This document shows, in pieces, positions 26,603 to 36,468 of a stretch of 64,000 nt of DNA. A program made the translations under genes and the position numbers. The first letter of the stretch is position 1. The number at the start of each line of letters is the position of its first letter. This stretch comes from Robertkochia aurantiaca (GTDB lineage Bacteria > Bacteroidota > Bacteroidia > Flavobacteriales > Flavobacteriaceae): contig NZ_JAINZS010000001.1 in the NCBI RefSeq assembly GCF_020166495.1, positions 186,001 to 250,000 of the forward strand, written 5' to 3'. The notes beneath the pieces are model-generated. The model was given only the letters and a program-made list of their open reading frames with translations, did not search any database and was not told the DNA's origin.

Positions 26603-28252
26603 CTATTTTCCCTGCTTAAGATTATCGAGGGCTTCCTTTGCTTTCGCCTTGATTTTAGTGTCTCCGAATTGTATGGATTGCTGGAAGCATTTTTCAGATG
26701 ATTCAGTATCACCGAGCTCATTCAGTGCGGTCCCTAAACCGAACCATCCTTCTGCGTTATCAGGATAATGTTCAGTGATCAGTCCGAACACGAAGGTCGC
26801 TTCCTTAAAACGATTATCCTGCAGCAAATTGTTCCCTGCCCTGTTAAATTGACCCTCGAAGTCTGTGTAGGCGTAACGGGGATCATCTATAAATCTCTTG
26901 GTTTCTGAACGAACCAAGTCAACCTCGCCCCTCATGAATAGTTCTGTGAGATAGTCCATAGGGTCAAGAATAAAACTTTCATCATTAAAACTAAGGGCTG
27001 TCTCAAGCACCGGATCTCTGTTATTTCTGAAATCTTCAAAACTGACCTCTTCAGAAAGATGTGGTGCCATCCATGGTCCATTTTCCCATTGCGGCTTGTC
27101 CTGCCACCAGGCGAATGAAAGATAGGCTTTCAGCTGACTGTTGGGAAGAGAGACTTCACGGTTGTCTCCGTAAAAATTGATATTCTCTCCAGTGGGTTCC
27201 CCTACAAAAACCACATTGGTATAATTATCGAATTCATTTACCAGGTTCTGACAGGCAGAAAAGGTTCTCCGACCCAGGATGACAAAAAGGGCGCCTATTT
27301 TATCGATTTGTTTATTTCTGATGATCTCTTTAATGACATCTTTATTTTTATAGTTATTACCCCCTCCGTTTAGCCTCACGTCTATGATTAACCGCTCCAA
27401 TTCAAGGGCAGTTACCGTATCCATGACTTCCATATAAAATTCAGAAAGCACTTGAAGTGAATCATCCTGAACTTCATTTTGCTGGACATAGAGCGCTTTT
27501 TGATCAGGTAAAATGGTATACGAATATTTTTTATCCAGGTTAGCCAGGTATAACGGCACCTCCGGTCCCGATGGCCGTACCGAAAACCAATCGTCTTTCT
27601 CCCGGGTCCACCCGTAATCGAGGGGTGGCCTCTCCCCTTTCTTCATAGGTTTGAAGTATCGCTGATAGGTTTTATCATCTTTCTCCAGAGTGAGCTGAAT
27701 GCTGTCTTTGAGGTCTTTGGTGATGCCCGCCGCAGCCAGGATTTCCGGGGTAATCAGATAGTGAAGTCCGTATCCCTTGAAGAACTGTGAATTCTCTGCG
27801 GGAAAATAAGGATATACCCCTCGAACAACCTCTTCAACGGGAACCTCCTCAATGGCCTTTAAGCGCGCCCCCAGATCCTGTTCATAAGGAGCGCGAATTC
27901 CTTCGATATATATGTCATCACCAAACTGATATAGATTCATTGGTAATTGGCGAAACGCGAAAGAACCCTTACCGGCACTGAGGGCTGTATGACCGTATTC
28001 AAATGAGGCTATCAGCTTTTTCAATGCCGCCACAATTTCAAAGTCCTCCAATTGCGGAATGTCATCAGCTAAACGGCTTACTTCGGCATCAAAGATCTCT
28101 TTATCGGTTTTCCTGAAAAGAAAACCATAGTCGTTATGAATGGTCTCAGAGAGAAACTGAAGGTCTTCCTTCCATTTTCCAGAGGTCATTTGCTGGGCAC
28201 AGGTATAGCCGGTACTGCAAATAATGAGTATAAAAGCAACTAAGGTTTTCAT
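26603..28252 (-). CDS. Secreted S41-like protease/TPR protein
   Basis: About 549 aa from ATG 28252 (MKTLVAFILIICSTGYTCAQ, signal peptide); the longer upstream start is unlikely. The middle holds an S41 tail-specific-protease-like core: LERLIIDVRLNGGGNN, VILGRRTFSACQNLVNEF with the expected catalytic Ser, and VFVGEPTGENINFYG. C-terminal residues about 470-549 are two tetratricopeptide-like repeats (ATFVFGLITEHYPDNAEGWFGLGTALNELGD). A PDZ domain is not evident. The catalytic Lys expected a few residues later is not obvious, so activity is uncertain. Confidence 0.8.
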   Translation of the reverse strand: MKTLVAFILIICSTGYTCAQQMTSGKWKEDLQFLSETIHNDYGFLFRKTDKEIFDAEVSRLADDIPQLEDFEIVAALKKLIASFEYGHTALSAGKGSFAFRQLPMNLYQFGDDIYIEGIRAPYEQDLGARLKAIEEVPVEEVVRGVYPYFPAENSQFFKGYGLHYLITPEILAAAGITKDLKDSIQLTLEKDDKTYQRYFKPMKKGERPPLDYGWTREKDDWFSVRPSGPEVPLYLANLDKKYSYTILPDQKALYVQQNEVQDDSLQVLSEFYMEVMDTVTALELERLIIDVRLNGGGNNYKNKDVIKEIIRNKQIDKIGALFVILGRRTFSACQNLVNEFDNYTNVVFVGEPTGENINFYGDNREVSLPNSQLKAYLSFAWWQDKPQWENGPWMAPHLSEEVSFEDFRNNRDPVLETALSFNDESFILDPMDYLTELFMRGEVDLVRSETKRFIDDPRYAYTDFEGQFNRAGNNLLQDNRFKEATFVFGLITEHYPDNAEGWFGLGTALNELGDTESSEKCFQQSIQFGDTKIKAKAKEALDNLKQGK

Positions 28253-28456
28253 AATAATAGAAGTTGTGGTGTAAACCATTGGTAGCAGTATTCAGCAAAT
28301 TGTTACAAAATGCATCATGAGCTTACTGATTACCAGACAAAAGTGTGGCCAAGCACCTGGTGTAAAATCGGTTTATAAGTATTGCTTTGACAGTTCATTT
28401 TTCATGATGCACTGTGCGCCTTCAAACAGAAATTAACAGCTTGTATAATGAACGGG

Positions 28457-28960
28457 TCATGGCAATATGATTTCCCCGGTCCAGTCGTGATCGGTAATAT
28501 TGCTGTCGCTGTCTACCTCGGCAAGTATATCAAAGAAGCCGGAAGCGTTATTATATATGCCTGAACCTCCGGTAATATCCCAGGTTTCAAAATATTCGAG
28601 TTCATAGAAATCATCTTCGAACGTATAGATCTCCCCCTCTCCTTCAAAATAGATTTCGTTACCATCTGCATCGATAATGATCCCTTCTACATTTCTGAAT
28701 TCCATGGTACCCGGATCAAAGCAAAAAGACAGAATAATTTCAAACTCTCCCACCTCTCCGTCAAATCCGCTACCCTCTTCCACATTTAAAAACCGAAAAG
28801 GAACACTACAGGAGCCTCCTTCGAAGAATTCAATTCGTTCAGTTGAAAATTCAGAGGAAAATTCAAGAGTTTCAAACGAACCACTGTCATCATCGCTGTC
28901 GCAGGAAAGCAGACAGCTAATTAAGGCTATGCACAAAAAATAAATACCTGAAGTTCTCAT
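28457..28960 (-). CDS. Acidic lipoprotein of unknown function
   Basis: 167 aa. Lipoprotein signal (FLCIALISCLLSCDSDDD; lipid Cys about residue 20) followed by an Asp/Ser linker typical of surface-exposed flavobacterial lipoproteins. The mature part is very acidic, beta-rich and Phe/Gly-rich, with ITGGSGIYNNASGFFDI, a pattern reminiscent of beta-barrel or jelly-roll folds. I do not recognise a family. Confidence 0.6.
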   Translation of the reverse strand: MRTSGIYFLCIALISCLLSCDSDDDSGSFETLEFSSEFSTERIEFFEGGSCSVPFRFLNVEEGSGFDGEVGEFEIILSFCFDPGTMEFRNVEGIIIDADGNEIYFEGEGEIYTFEDDFYELEYFETWDITGGSGIYNNASGFFDILAEVDSDSNITDHDWTGEIILP

Positions 28961-29384
28961 CTATGCTGATTTAATATTTTATTAAAAATACAAATTTATA
29001 TCATTGTATATCAGATGATTAAACCTGTATCGACATACTCCTTTCAAAATATTGGGGATTTTTATCTTATGGTTGACCTTATCAATGTCGTCTTTGAGTT
29101 TTTGCTTTAGAAGGAAACGGGTCTTGTAGAAAGTTCCTTCATAATTTTAAACTGATATCATCACGCAACATTATGTATCAGAAAATATTATAGTCATAAC
29201 AACCGGCATCGATTTAATTTATTTATGCTGAATATCAGTTTCTTATAAGAAATAAAATCATTTCACTTTAGTTGTTTTTAAGATAAAAGGAGTGATTTTG
29301 CCGACATACTGCATTGTCTTCTAATTTTAGAAATCTATTTGCCAGAATTGCCCGTAAGTATTACAAACAATTTTAACACACATT
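28961..29384. other. Long intergenic stretch upstream of the OmpA-like gene
   Basis: 424 bp, AT-rich, between divergent genes. No open frame with a plausible start and family is seen on either strand. It probably holds the promoters and leaders of both neighbours; I could not place a convincing TTTG-N19-TAnnTTTG pair. Confidence 0.55.
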
Positions 29385-30221
29385 ATGAAAAGAACATTTG
29401 TTACCTTATTAACAGTAGCCCTTTTAACCTCTTGTGTTTCAAAAAAGAAATATGTGGCCTTGCAGGATGAGAACAGTCAATTGCAGAGTCAGCTGACCAA
29501 GACTGCCGTTGAGAAGGAAGAGCTCGAGGCTAAATTTGCCGCTATTCAGGAGAGAGTCGATGAGTACAACTCTAAGATCAACACCCTGACAGAGGAAAAC
29601 AACTCAAGATATGTTTCTGTTGGAGATGATGCGGCTGTTATTTCGAATGACGCCAAGGAAAAGATGCGTGCAACCCTTCAAAAGGTAGATCCTTCAGTAC
29701 TGGCCGGAGCTACCACCCTTAAAGACTCGATGGATATTGCTATCGCCTACAACCTTCAGCAGAAGATGGAAAACAGCAATTTCAATGAAGATGAAGATAT
29801 TTCAGTAAATATCGATGAGACCGTGGTGATGATCTCAATTTCAGATAAATTGTTGTTTAACACAGCCAGTTATCGCGTAAAAAATGCTGCTGATGATATC
29901 TTAAAGAAAATCGCAGATGTTGTGAACTCAGAAGAAAGCCTGGAGATCATGGTAGAGGGTCATACCGATGACGTTACCATTCACAATGAACAAGTCGAAG
30001 ACAACTGGGATCTTTCAGTACTGAGAGCGACTTCTGTGGTTAGAAAGCTTCAGGATGAATTTGGTGTAGCACCCGGAAAGCTGATCGCTGCCGGAAGAAG
30101 TGCCTACCACCCTGTGGTACCTAACGATTCTAAAGAGAACCGTGCCAAGAACAGAAGAACAAGAATTGTTATTCTTCCCAACATCGATAAGTTCTTTGCA
30201 CTGATGGATTCAAATAATTAA
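29385..30221 (+). CDS. OmpA-family lipoprotein with coiled coil
   Basis: 278 aa. Lipoprotein signal (VALLTSCVSKKK). Residues about 25-75 form a coiled coil (ENSQLQSQLTKTAVEKEELEAKFAAIQERVDEYNSK split over heptads). Residues about 140-265 are an OmpA domain with MVEGHTDDVTIHNE, NWDLSVLRATSVVRKLQ and the closing NRRTRIVILP. Likely outer-membrane anchor to peptidoglycan, in the MotB/OmpA group. A strong terminator follows, and a long upstream region separates it from the divergent lipoprotein. Confidence 0.9.
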   Translation: MKRTFVTLLTVALLTSCVSKKKYVALQDENSQLQSQLTKTAVEKEELEAKFAAIQERVDEYNSKINTLTEENNSRYVSVGDDAAVISNDAKEKMRATLQKVDPSVLAGATTLKDSMDIAIAYNLQQKMENSNFNEDEDISVNIDETVVMISISDKLLFNTASYRVKNAADDILKKIADVVNSEESLEIMVEGHTDDVTIHNEQVEDNWDLSVLRATSVVRKLQDEFGVAPGKLIAAGRSAYHPVVPNDSKENRAKNRRTRIVILPNIDKFFALMDSNN

Positions 30222-30249
30222 TTTTCCATTCAATTTCAGGAAAGGAGAA

Positions 30250-30276
30250 AAGTCACCCAAACGGGTGACTTTTTTT
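30250..30276 (+). terminator. Rho-independent terminator
   Basis: AGTCACCC-AAAC-GGGTGACT stem-loop followed by a run of seven T, after the OmpA-like gene. The end overlaps the last codon of the convergent sigma-like gene. Confidence 0.88.
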
Positions 30277-30967
30277 ATACCAGATTTTTTCTGAAACTCT
30301 TTTTAACCGCATCGAGTATTCGCTCCACTCTTACAATCTCTACATTCTTAACTTTTGCTATCTCTTCAGTACTCATCTTACCGAACATATAAAGATCCAG
30401 TACATTTGATGAATGAAAAGGCAGCCAGTGATAAATTTTATTAAGTACCAGACGTTTATTTTTATCGAGTTTGTGTTGAATATCCTGAAGACCTAAAGAT
30501 TGTATGATATTCTGCTCTGCATCTTCATAGACAAAGGCTGTTTTTTTGAAGTCATCCTGATGATAGGAGATGTCATCCAGTTCATCAAGCATGACAAGGT
30601 CTTCATCGAGTTCTGACGCAAAGCGTTCCTCAAGCAGATCCAGTTCGTTTTCAAGAATCCTGGAAGTACTCATACTATCACGGTGGAAAGATTCCTTTTC
30701 ATACAAATCATCCAGCTCCTTGTCAACATAGGAGAATAATCTAAGTCTCAGTCTGCTGCTGTCAAGTTCGCGTGTTGATGCATCTTCATATAGTTTCACT
30801 ATGGCATCATCGATCACTCCGTTCGATTTATACATATTCCTTGGAATGATGCCTGTGGCCTCGGCCCGGTAAATACGATGTTTTACATAAGGAACCACAT
30901 GAGGGATGGCCGACAGCACTTTTTTCTCAAAGGCCTTCTGATCTGAGTTTTCAATTGATTTGTCCAT
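30275..30967 (-). CDS. Sigma-70-like regulatory protein (tentative)
   Basis: 230 aa, no membrane segment. The N-terminal half (LSAIPHVVPYVKHRIYRAEATG...GVIDDAIVKLYEDA...LRLRLFSYVDKELDDLYEKE) has the helical layout of sigma region 2, including the VDDA-like IDDAIVKLYE. The C-terminal 70 residues (LDLYMFGKMSTEEIAKVKNVEIVRVERILDAVKKSF) look like a region 4 helix-turn-helix with the STEEIA-type first helix. A long acidic linker lies between. Possibly an ECF-like sigma factor or a regulator derived from one. No adjacent anti-sigma gene is seen. Confidence 0.62.
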   Translation of the reverse strand: MDKSIENSDQKAFEKKVLSAIPHVVPYVKHRIYRAEATGIIPRNMYKSNGVIDDAIVKLYEDASTRELDSSRLRLRLFSYVDKELDDLYEKESFHRDSMSTSRILENELDLLEERFASELDEDLVMLDELDDISYHQDDFKKTAFVYEDAEQNIIQSLGLQDIQHKLDKNKRLVLNKIYHWLPFHSSNVLDLYMFGKMSTEEIAKVKNVEIVRVERILDAVKKSFRKNLV

Positions 30968-31045
30968 AATCCAGTCGTTAAAGGTCTGTTATTCAAATAT
31001 ATAGCAACTACAATATAACGAATACTCCTCTTATTTCCATCGATA

Positions 31046-31079
31046 AGAATAAAAAACCCGGTTGATGATCAACCGGGTT
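31046..31079 (-). terminator. Rho-independent terminator of the metalloprotease gene
   Basis: AACCCGGTTGAT and ATCAACCGGGTT (31055-31079) form a GC-rich stem, followed on the minus strand by a T run. Confidence 0.87.
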
Positions 31080-31104
31080 CTTAATAAAACAATAAATCTT
31101 TTGT

Positions 31105-33576
31105 TTAACTGTTTGGATCGAGCGTCTCATCGATACGGTCTCTGAGATCTCTCAGGTGATATTTGCTCATCGTATCATTGGTTCGATTGATAGCATTGCT
31201 CACCAGTGAACGTAAGGTATTCAGTTCAGCTCTTGAGATCGCTCTGATATCAGACTGGCTGGCATCGATCTCGCTGGCTGTTCTCCGGCTCTGCTCCTGC
31301 TCTTCCTGTAAAAGATATCCGAGTCGTTCCACGTAGGCGCGTTGCAGATTTCTGCGATAGGTATCTATGGTCTCTCCCCTTCTCAGTTCACTGAACAGAC
31401 CTCCTCTGAGTTCACTCATCATCTCCTCCAGGCTGTATGCTTCATCGCCGTACAAGGCTTCATTTTCAATAATTCTTGCTAGTCTTCCGAAGTCTAACAG
31501 ATTATTAAGGGTTCTGGTCTGCAGCCTGCGCATACGCTCCACACTACCGTCGTGCTCGATTTTATTCACGATCTCATTTTCCAACATCCAGGTGGGGGTG
31601 GCAAATAGTTGTCTTTGCAGGAAATCCATACATTTTTGCTGATGATCCTTAGATACGTGGGTGTAAACGGCACCATCCTGATCGTAGGTCTTGTAATATT
31701 CATAAACCCCGCCGATATTATTGCTCACATGCCCCATATACCTGTTGAATTGTGAAAATACTTGTCCGTACATTTGGTCCAGCTTCTCATAATTCTCGCC
31801 CTTCTCATAGGTCCATTTGATAAGGTTAGGCACGATACGCTTGAGATTTTCTATTCCGTAATCACTCGCTTTTACCGCATCGTCACCAAGATCTTCTGTT
31901 TGAGAGCTCGGGTCAACCACCACTCGTTGCTGGCTTCCGAATCGATACATAGGGTCCCCGGCGTGTTCAAGTATCCAGCTGTCAAGAATCTCTTTTTCTT
32001 CTTTTGCCGATTTATCGGGAATGGGCTTGTATCCCCATTTGATAGCATATTTATCATAAACCCCGATACCGGGCATCAGTGCTACGCCTTTATCTTCAGG
32101 TTGGGCCACGTAATTAAATCGCGCATAGTCCATGATAGAAGGGGCTGTTCCGTATTTCTGGGTGAATTCAGCCGATCTGAGAGAGTCTACAGGATAGGCT
32201 ACGCTACTACCCATATTATGGGGTAAACCAAGGGTGTGACCTACCTCATGAGAAGAGACAAAACGAATCAATCTGCCCATGATCTCGTCATCGAATTCAA
32301 CTTTTTGCGCATCGGGGTTGATGGCTGCTGTTTGTACAAAGTACCAGTTTTTAAGAAGGGTCATCACATTGTGATACCAGTTGATATCAGATTCCAGAAT
32401 CTCACCACTTCGGGGATCGCTTACGTGAGGTCCGTTAGCATTCGGTATCGGAGACGCCAGGTAACGTACCACCGAATAACGTACATCTTCAGGAGACCAA
32501 TCCGGGTCTTCTTCCTCAGAAGGCGGGTCTTTAGCGATGATGGCGTTTTTAAATCCGGCCTCTTCGAAAGCCACCTGCCAGTCTTCGATACCCTCTTTGA
32601 TATATTTTCTCCATTTTACAGGGGTTGCTCTGTCAATATAGTAGACAATTGGCTTTTTAGGCTCCACCAATTCCCCGTTCCTGAATTTCTCCAGATCTTC
32701 TTCTTTTACTTCCAGTCTCCATCGATCCAGGTATCGTATGGTTTTACTTTCCTGCACATCCAGACCGTAATCTGTCTGCCCTCTGGCAAACCACCCTACC
32801 CTTTGATCGAAGTACCGTCTCTTCATAGGTTCCTTTGGTAGCAGGACCATCGAATTATTCATCTCAACGGTAATAGATCCAAGGCTTTCGTTCGAGGGTG
32901 GATTTTTGGAATTATAGGTTTTTACATGTCTCGCCTCAATATTGAGCGGATAACTTCTGAGGTTTTCGATATATGTACGGTCTCTGTCAACATTGGTCAC
33001 CTTAAAACGGTCACGATAGTATTCTGGAAGCCCTAGAGGTTTGACATCGTTCTCAAAAAGATCGTTCACCTGTATCACTACAGAGGTAGAATCTTTCCCG
33101 AGGGCTTTAATATCAAAACTATGTAGTATGGGTTCCAGGTTAGAATTAACCACCGCTTCGTGAATCGGCAGGGAGTCGGCAGCATAGATCTCGTGAGATA
33201 CCACTCTCAGCAACACTTTTTTGGGCTTTTTTTCCCAACGCAGAACCTGGGTATTGGCTTTTCCTCCACCAAACCCGATATTAGTTGCGGTTTTGGCAAT
33301 TCGGGTAACCATGAGCATTTCCCTGCCAAAAAGACTGTCGGGTATCTCATAGTACATCTTATCATTGTCGGTGTAGACCGTAAACAGGCCTTCGTCTTTT
33401 TGAGCATCAGCAGGAATTACCTTTGAAAAAGGTTTGATTCCGTTCTTATCTTCTTTTTTGGTTTCTGCCTGCCCTTCTTTCTTGTCTTTCTTCTTAAACA
33501 ACTGAGCTTCAGCTGAACAGGAAGAACCAAGAAAACAGGCAGCCATAAGCAGGGAGATGCCTAATCTTGATTTCAT
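31105..33576 (-). CDS. Secreted zinc-dependent metalloprotease (DUF5117/DUF5118 type)
   Basis: About 823 aa from ATG 33576 (MKSRLGISLLMAACFLGSSCS, lipoprotein-type signal). The metzincin-like zinc site HEVGHTLGLPHN is near residue 440, with GTAPSIMDYARFNYV (Met-turn-like SIMDYA) downstream. The N-terminal part (MLMVTRIAKTATNIGFGGGK... and IHEAVVNSNLEPILHSF) and RKYIKEGIEDWQVAFEEAGF fit the DUF5117/5118 architecture common in flavobacteria. Role: extracellular or periplasmic protein turnover. Own terminator downstream. Confidence 0.9.
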   Translation of the reverse strand: MKSRLGISLLMAACFLGSSCSAEAQLFKKKDKKEGQAETKKEDKNGIKPFSKVIPADAQKDEGLFTVYTDNDKMYYEIPDSLFGREMLMVTRIAKTATNIGFGGGKANTQVLRWEKKPKKVLLRVVSHEIYAADSLPIHEAVVNSNLEPILHSFDIKALGKDSTSVVIQVNDLFENDVKPLGLPEYYRDRFKVTNVDRDRTYIENLRSYPLNIEARHVKTYNSKNPPSNESLGSITVEMNNSMVLLPKEPMKRRYFDQRVGWFARGQTDYGLDVQESKTIRYLDRWRLEVKEEDLEKFRNGELVEPKKPIVYYIDRATPVKWRKYIKEGIEDWQVAFEEAGFKNAIIAKDPPSEEEDPDWSPEDVRYSVVRYLASPIPNANGPHVSDPRSGEILESDINWYHNVMTLLKNWYFVQTAAINPDAQKVEFDDEIMGRLIRFVSSHEVGHTLGLPHNMGSSVAYPVDSLRSAEFTQKYGTAPSIMDYARFNYVAQPEDKGVALMPGIGVYDKYAIKWGYKPIPDKSAKEEKEILDSWILEHAGDPMYRFGSQQRVVVDPSSQTEDLGDDAVKASDYGIENLKRIVPNLIKWTYEKGENYEKLDQMYGQVFSQFNRYMGHVSNNIGGVYEYYKTYDQDGAVYTHVSKDHQQKCMDFLQRQLFATPTWMLENEIVNKIEHDGSVERMRRLQTRTLNNLLDFGRLARIIENEALYGDEAYSLEEMMSELRGGLFSELRRGETIDTYRRNLQRAYVERLGYLLQEEQEQSRRTASEIDASQSDIRAISRAELNTLRSLVSNAINRTNDTMSKYHLRDLRDRIDETLDPNS

Positions 33577-33803
33577 AGATTTTAGTTTAATTTTTTCCAA
33601 ATAACCTGATTATTTGCCAAAATACTTGTTAAATACTTCTTAAGGTTACTGCCTATGAAATGGTTATTGCGGGAAATCAAAAAAAGGACAGGAATCTTCC
33701 GGGATGTTTAATTCTTAGGAATGAAAATCAGGACTAATATTTTCAGCCCTTTGAAGTATCAGTTATAAATGATTATAGGAATTCGTCTGAACTGTCGGAG
33801 GTA

Positions 33804-34475
33804 CTATTCCCCTTCTTTGACCACTATCATGGTGGCTTTGACTCCTGTGGCAAGATTCCACATATTGGATGAAAGAACTAAGTTGTTTTCATCATAAACA
33901 GCAAAAGCCGCGGTGTTCGGACCGGAGGTACCCTGGTTAAGCGCCTGAAAATCGATTTTGTTAAAACCCGGTTCGAGCTCCACATAAAAAGCCTTGAAAT
34001 TACTGTCGAGTAATATATTGGGTTGAATAATCCTGTCATTGATGAATACGCGAACCCGGTCACCATCTACATACTGGTGATCCCGGCAAACGATCTTCAC
34101 CAGTTTACTGTCGGTTTTAAAGTCTCCTAAGTATTGGGTACTGGTGGCTCCTGCAGTTCTGTCTTCATCTTTTGTAAGTTCCCGGTTTGCCTTCTTTTTA
34201 TAACGGGTTCCGGGATCGAGAAATTTTTCGTTTTGCATCATATCGACCTCTTTATTGGCCATATCGAGCAGACTTTTGGCGGAAGACCCTTCTGTATTCA
34301 GGTCGGGAAGCTTCATAATGTCGGGAGTCATCAGGGGGTTATTATTCTTATCTGCCTCCGGTTTAGGCGCAGATTCCATTCCCTCGATCTTTCTCGGGGT
34401 TTTGGGCAGATCGCCCTGAGCCTGAAGGGTTCCCAGGCTGAAAAACACAGTGATGATGGCCAGATATAGTCTCAT
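33804..34475 (-). CDS. Secreted protein of unknown function
   Basis: 223 aa with a signal peptide (RLYLAIITVFFSLGTLQAQ). A Pro/Lys/Asn-rich low-complexity segment follows (TPRKIEGMESAPKPEADKNNNP), then a compact beta domain from about residue 115: YLGDFKTDSKLVKIVCRDHQYVDGDRVRVFINDR, VELEPGFNKIDFQALNQG, GVKATMIVVKEG. No family recognised. It is downstream of the carboxypeptidase-regulatory-like gene (84 bp gap) on the same strand. Confidence 0.65.
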   Translation of the reverse strand: MRLYLAIITVFFSLGTLQAQGDLPKTPRKIEGMESAPKPEADKNNNPLMTPDIMKLPDLNTEGSSAKSLLDMANKEVDMMQNEKFLDPGTRYKKKANRELTKDEDRTAGATSTQYLGDFKTDSKLVKIVCRDHQYVDGDRVRVFINDRIIQPNILLDSNFKAFYVELEPGFNKIDFQALNQGTSGPNTAAFAVYDENNLVLSSNMWNLATGVKATMIVVKEGE

Positions 34476-34559
34476 TCCTTATTTCTCTGATTTCAAAGGT
34501 ACAGCCAAAAGTGTACCAAACCATGTAATCATTTGTTAATTCTTACTTCTCCATATATT

Positions 34560-35831
34560 CTAGTCATTCCTTATTTCCCGTTGTATCTTATCAATAGCCG
34601 ATTCGATCGATTTATCGGGCTCAATCACATTATAGGCTCCCCAGAAATCAGGATCTGAAAACCCCGAAATCTCATCAGCGATGATAACCGAGGGTCTTAG
34701 CTGATCCCTTCTTCTGATAATATCTTCATCATCAACAGGAGCCCAGTCTGTCACGGCCATTTCACTGCTGACGTAATATTTCGAATTGAACAATTTACCT
34801 TTCTCATCGACCACGAAGGCCAGCTGTACGTTTCCATAGCCATAATACCACAGGCCTTCCTTGATTCTGTAATCGACCCTGTAGGCAGCTTCTGTTGGCC
34901 AGACCTCATAGTTCGCCGGCTTTTTACGTACCATGAAACTGGCGGCTTCCTCCCGGTTTTCAAGATTCAGGTTGTAAACGGCACTGATGAGGGCGTAACT
35001 CTGCGCATCGATGAAGAGCTTGCCGTAATGCAAGGGTTCTTCGATACCCGGCCGTTGCTCAAACTCTACAACATAGGCATTACGGCCGTTTATAACAGAG
35101 GGATTGCCATAAGTGAACAGGTAATTATTGATGAGATTCTGATCGAAGATATACTGAGGGTATTTCATCATATCGGTGTACAGAGGTGTATAGGGTCCGC
35201 CCTGAAGTTTTAGGGCTATTGTATCCAAGCGGTCATAATTGGTACTCTTCCTGGACTTATAGAGTTCTATGGCATCGTTTCTTCCTCTTTCATTGGGTTG
35301 TTTGTAAATGAATACCACCGCTTCGGCTAAGGAAGCATCTCTTCTTCTTTTCTTGATGGTTTCTCTGTAAAATGCAGTCATTTTAACAGGTTGATCGATA
35401 TAATTGGTGGCTTTTCGTTTGAGCATTTCCAGGACGAGGTCCCTGGCACTTCCGGCTCCGGAAAGACTTACCTCTTCCAATTCGATGGCCGCCGGCCTCA
35501 GGGAGATCTCATTTCCTGCAGGGCTGAGTTCGGTCACCGGCATACTTTCCTTATAATAGCCTAAAAAGGAAAAAATAACATTTTCATCTTTCAGCTCATC
35601 AGGAATCTTCAGCAGAAATTCTCCGTCTGCATTGGTAATGGTGCTCAGATTTGAATTGGTGACAGCAATAGTGGCAAATATCAGTTCATTGCCGGTTTCT
35701 GCATCTCTTACCACCCCCTGATACTCGGTGAAGCTATTCTGGGCAGCCGAAGATAAAGCCAACAGGAAGCATATTGCCAGGAAGAAGAATTCAAAGCATT
35801 TACGAATGGATAAAGTATGGATATTGATCAT
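34560..35831 (-). CDS. CarboxypepD_reg-like secreted protein
   Basis: 423 aa. Signal peptide (FFFLAICFLLALSSAAQ). Residues about 35-110 are a carboxypeptidase regulatory-like (CarboxypepD_reg-like) beta-sandwich: YQGVVRDAETGNELIFATIAVTNSNLSTITNADGEFLLKIPDE, with FSFLGYYKESMPV. The remaining 300 residues form a beta-rich domain (KMTAFYRETIKKRRRDASLAEAV...LHYGKLFIDAQSYALISAVY) typical of large flavobacterial envelope proteins. Not a TonB receptor, as no plug or barrel is seen. Role unknown; possibly a partner in outer-membrane uptake. Confidence 0.8.
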   Translation of the reverse strand: MINIHTLSIRKCFEFFFLAICFLLALSSAAQNSFTEYQGVVRDAETGNELIFATIAVTNSNLSTITNADGEFLLKIPDELKDENVIFSFLGYYKESMPVTELSPAGNEISLRPAAIELEEVSLSGAGSARDLVLEMLKRKATNYIDQPVKMTAFYRETIKKRRRDASLAEAVVFIYKQPNERGRNDAIELYKSRKSTNYDRLDTIALKLQGGPYTPLYTDMMKYPQYIFDQNLINNYLFTYGNPSVINGRNAYVVEFEQRPGIEEPLHYGKLFIDAQSYALISAVYNLNLENREEAASFMVRKKPANYEVWPTEAAYRVDYRIKEGLWYYGYGNVQLAFVVDEKGKLFNSKYYVSSEMAVTDWAPVDDEDIIRRRDQLRPSVIIADEISGFSDPDFWGAYNVIEPDKSIESAIDKIQREIRND

Positions 35832-35946
35832 CTTTTTATAGCTTTTTTACTATGAAAAGATACAAAAAAAGGACGTTAATATTCGTTAAATAAAAGGTGA
35901 TGTAGTTGATTAATTATCGATGAAACCACGCTCATGCAGTGAGATA

Positions 35947-36348
35947 TCACTGAAATGAGGCTCTCAGATTTCTAAGAAGAAAGGGATATTGATCAATAAA
36001 GATGTTAAATAACCTGATGATCTGCCCCATGTTGGAGCGGGTGCGGCTAAGAAACACCATTTCGCTCATCAGTTCATTGATACCATCTAAACGGAAAAAG
36101 CAAATATCTTCCAGCAATGAACGGGCCGATGATCCTATTCCCTGAAAATCGTTACGGTAAATATAATCTGAAGTTTTATGTATGAAACGCTGAATGTTTT
36201 GCTCTATTAAAGGAAGAAATTCTTTAAGGTATTCGTTCTCCCCGCTGCTTCCTTCCGGAGAACTAAGTAGATCCGGAAGGCGGCAGGAAGACAAGTAGGA
36301 TTCAGGTAAGACTTGAAGGTCTCTCATAACATTTGAATTAGTCTGCAA
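35947..36348 (-). CDS. Degenerate HPt-like protein (2)
   Basis: 133 aa, all-helical, cytosolic. Its middle (YIYRNDFQGIGSSARSLLEDICFFRLDGINELM) aligns with the HPt-like protein at 36854 (YLKANDRFSIVRAGNKLKNLL), sharing Y-[IL]-x2-N-D-x3-I. The residue at the HPt phosphate-accepting His position is Arg76. So it should not be a phosphotransfer protein, but could bind kinase or receiver partners. It lies 120 bp downstream of the receiver-like gene. ATG 36324 (MRDLQVLPESY) is an alternative start. Assignment rests on pattern, not on a search. Confidence 0.5.
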   Translation of the reverse strand: MQTNSNVMRDLQVLPESYLSSCRLPDLLSSPEGSSGENEYLKEFLPLIEQNIQRFIHKTSDYIYRNDFQGIGSSARSLLEDICFFRLDGINELMSEMVFLSRTRSNMGQIIRLFNIFIDQYPFLLRNLRASFQ

Positions 36349-36468
36349 GTTTGGGGCTTGCTTCTCAAATACATGGTAAACTTATATAAACCAGTCGGTT
36401 ATGAAAAATTAATGTTGCGTATCACGGATATTTGTATGTTAACATCACCATAGCATACATAAGATGAT

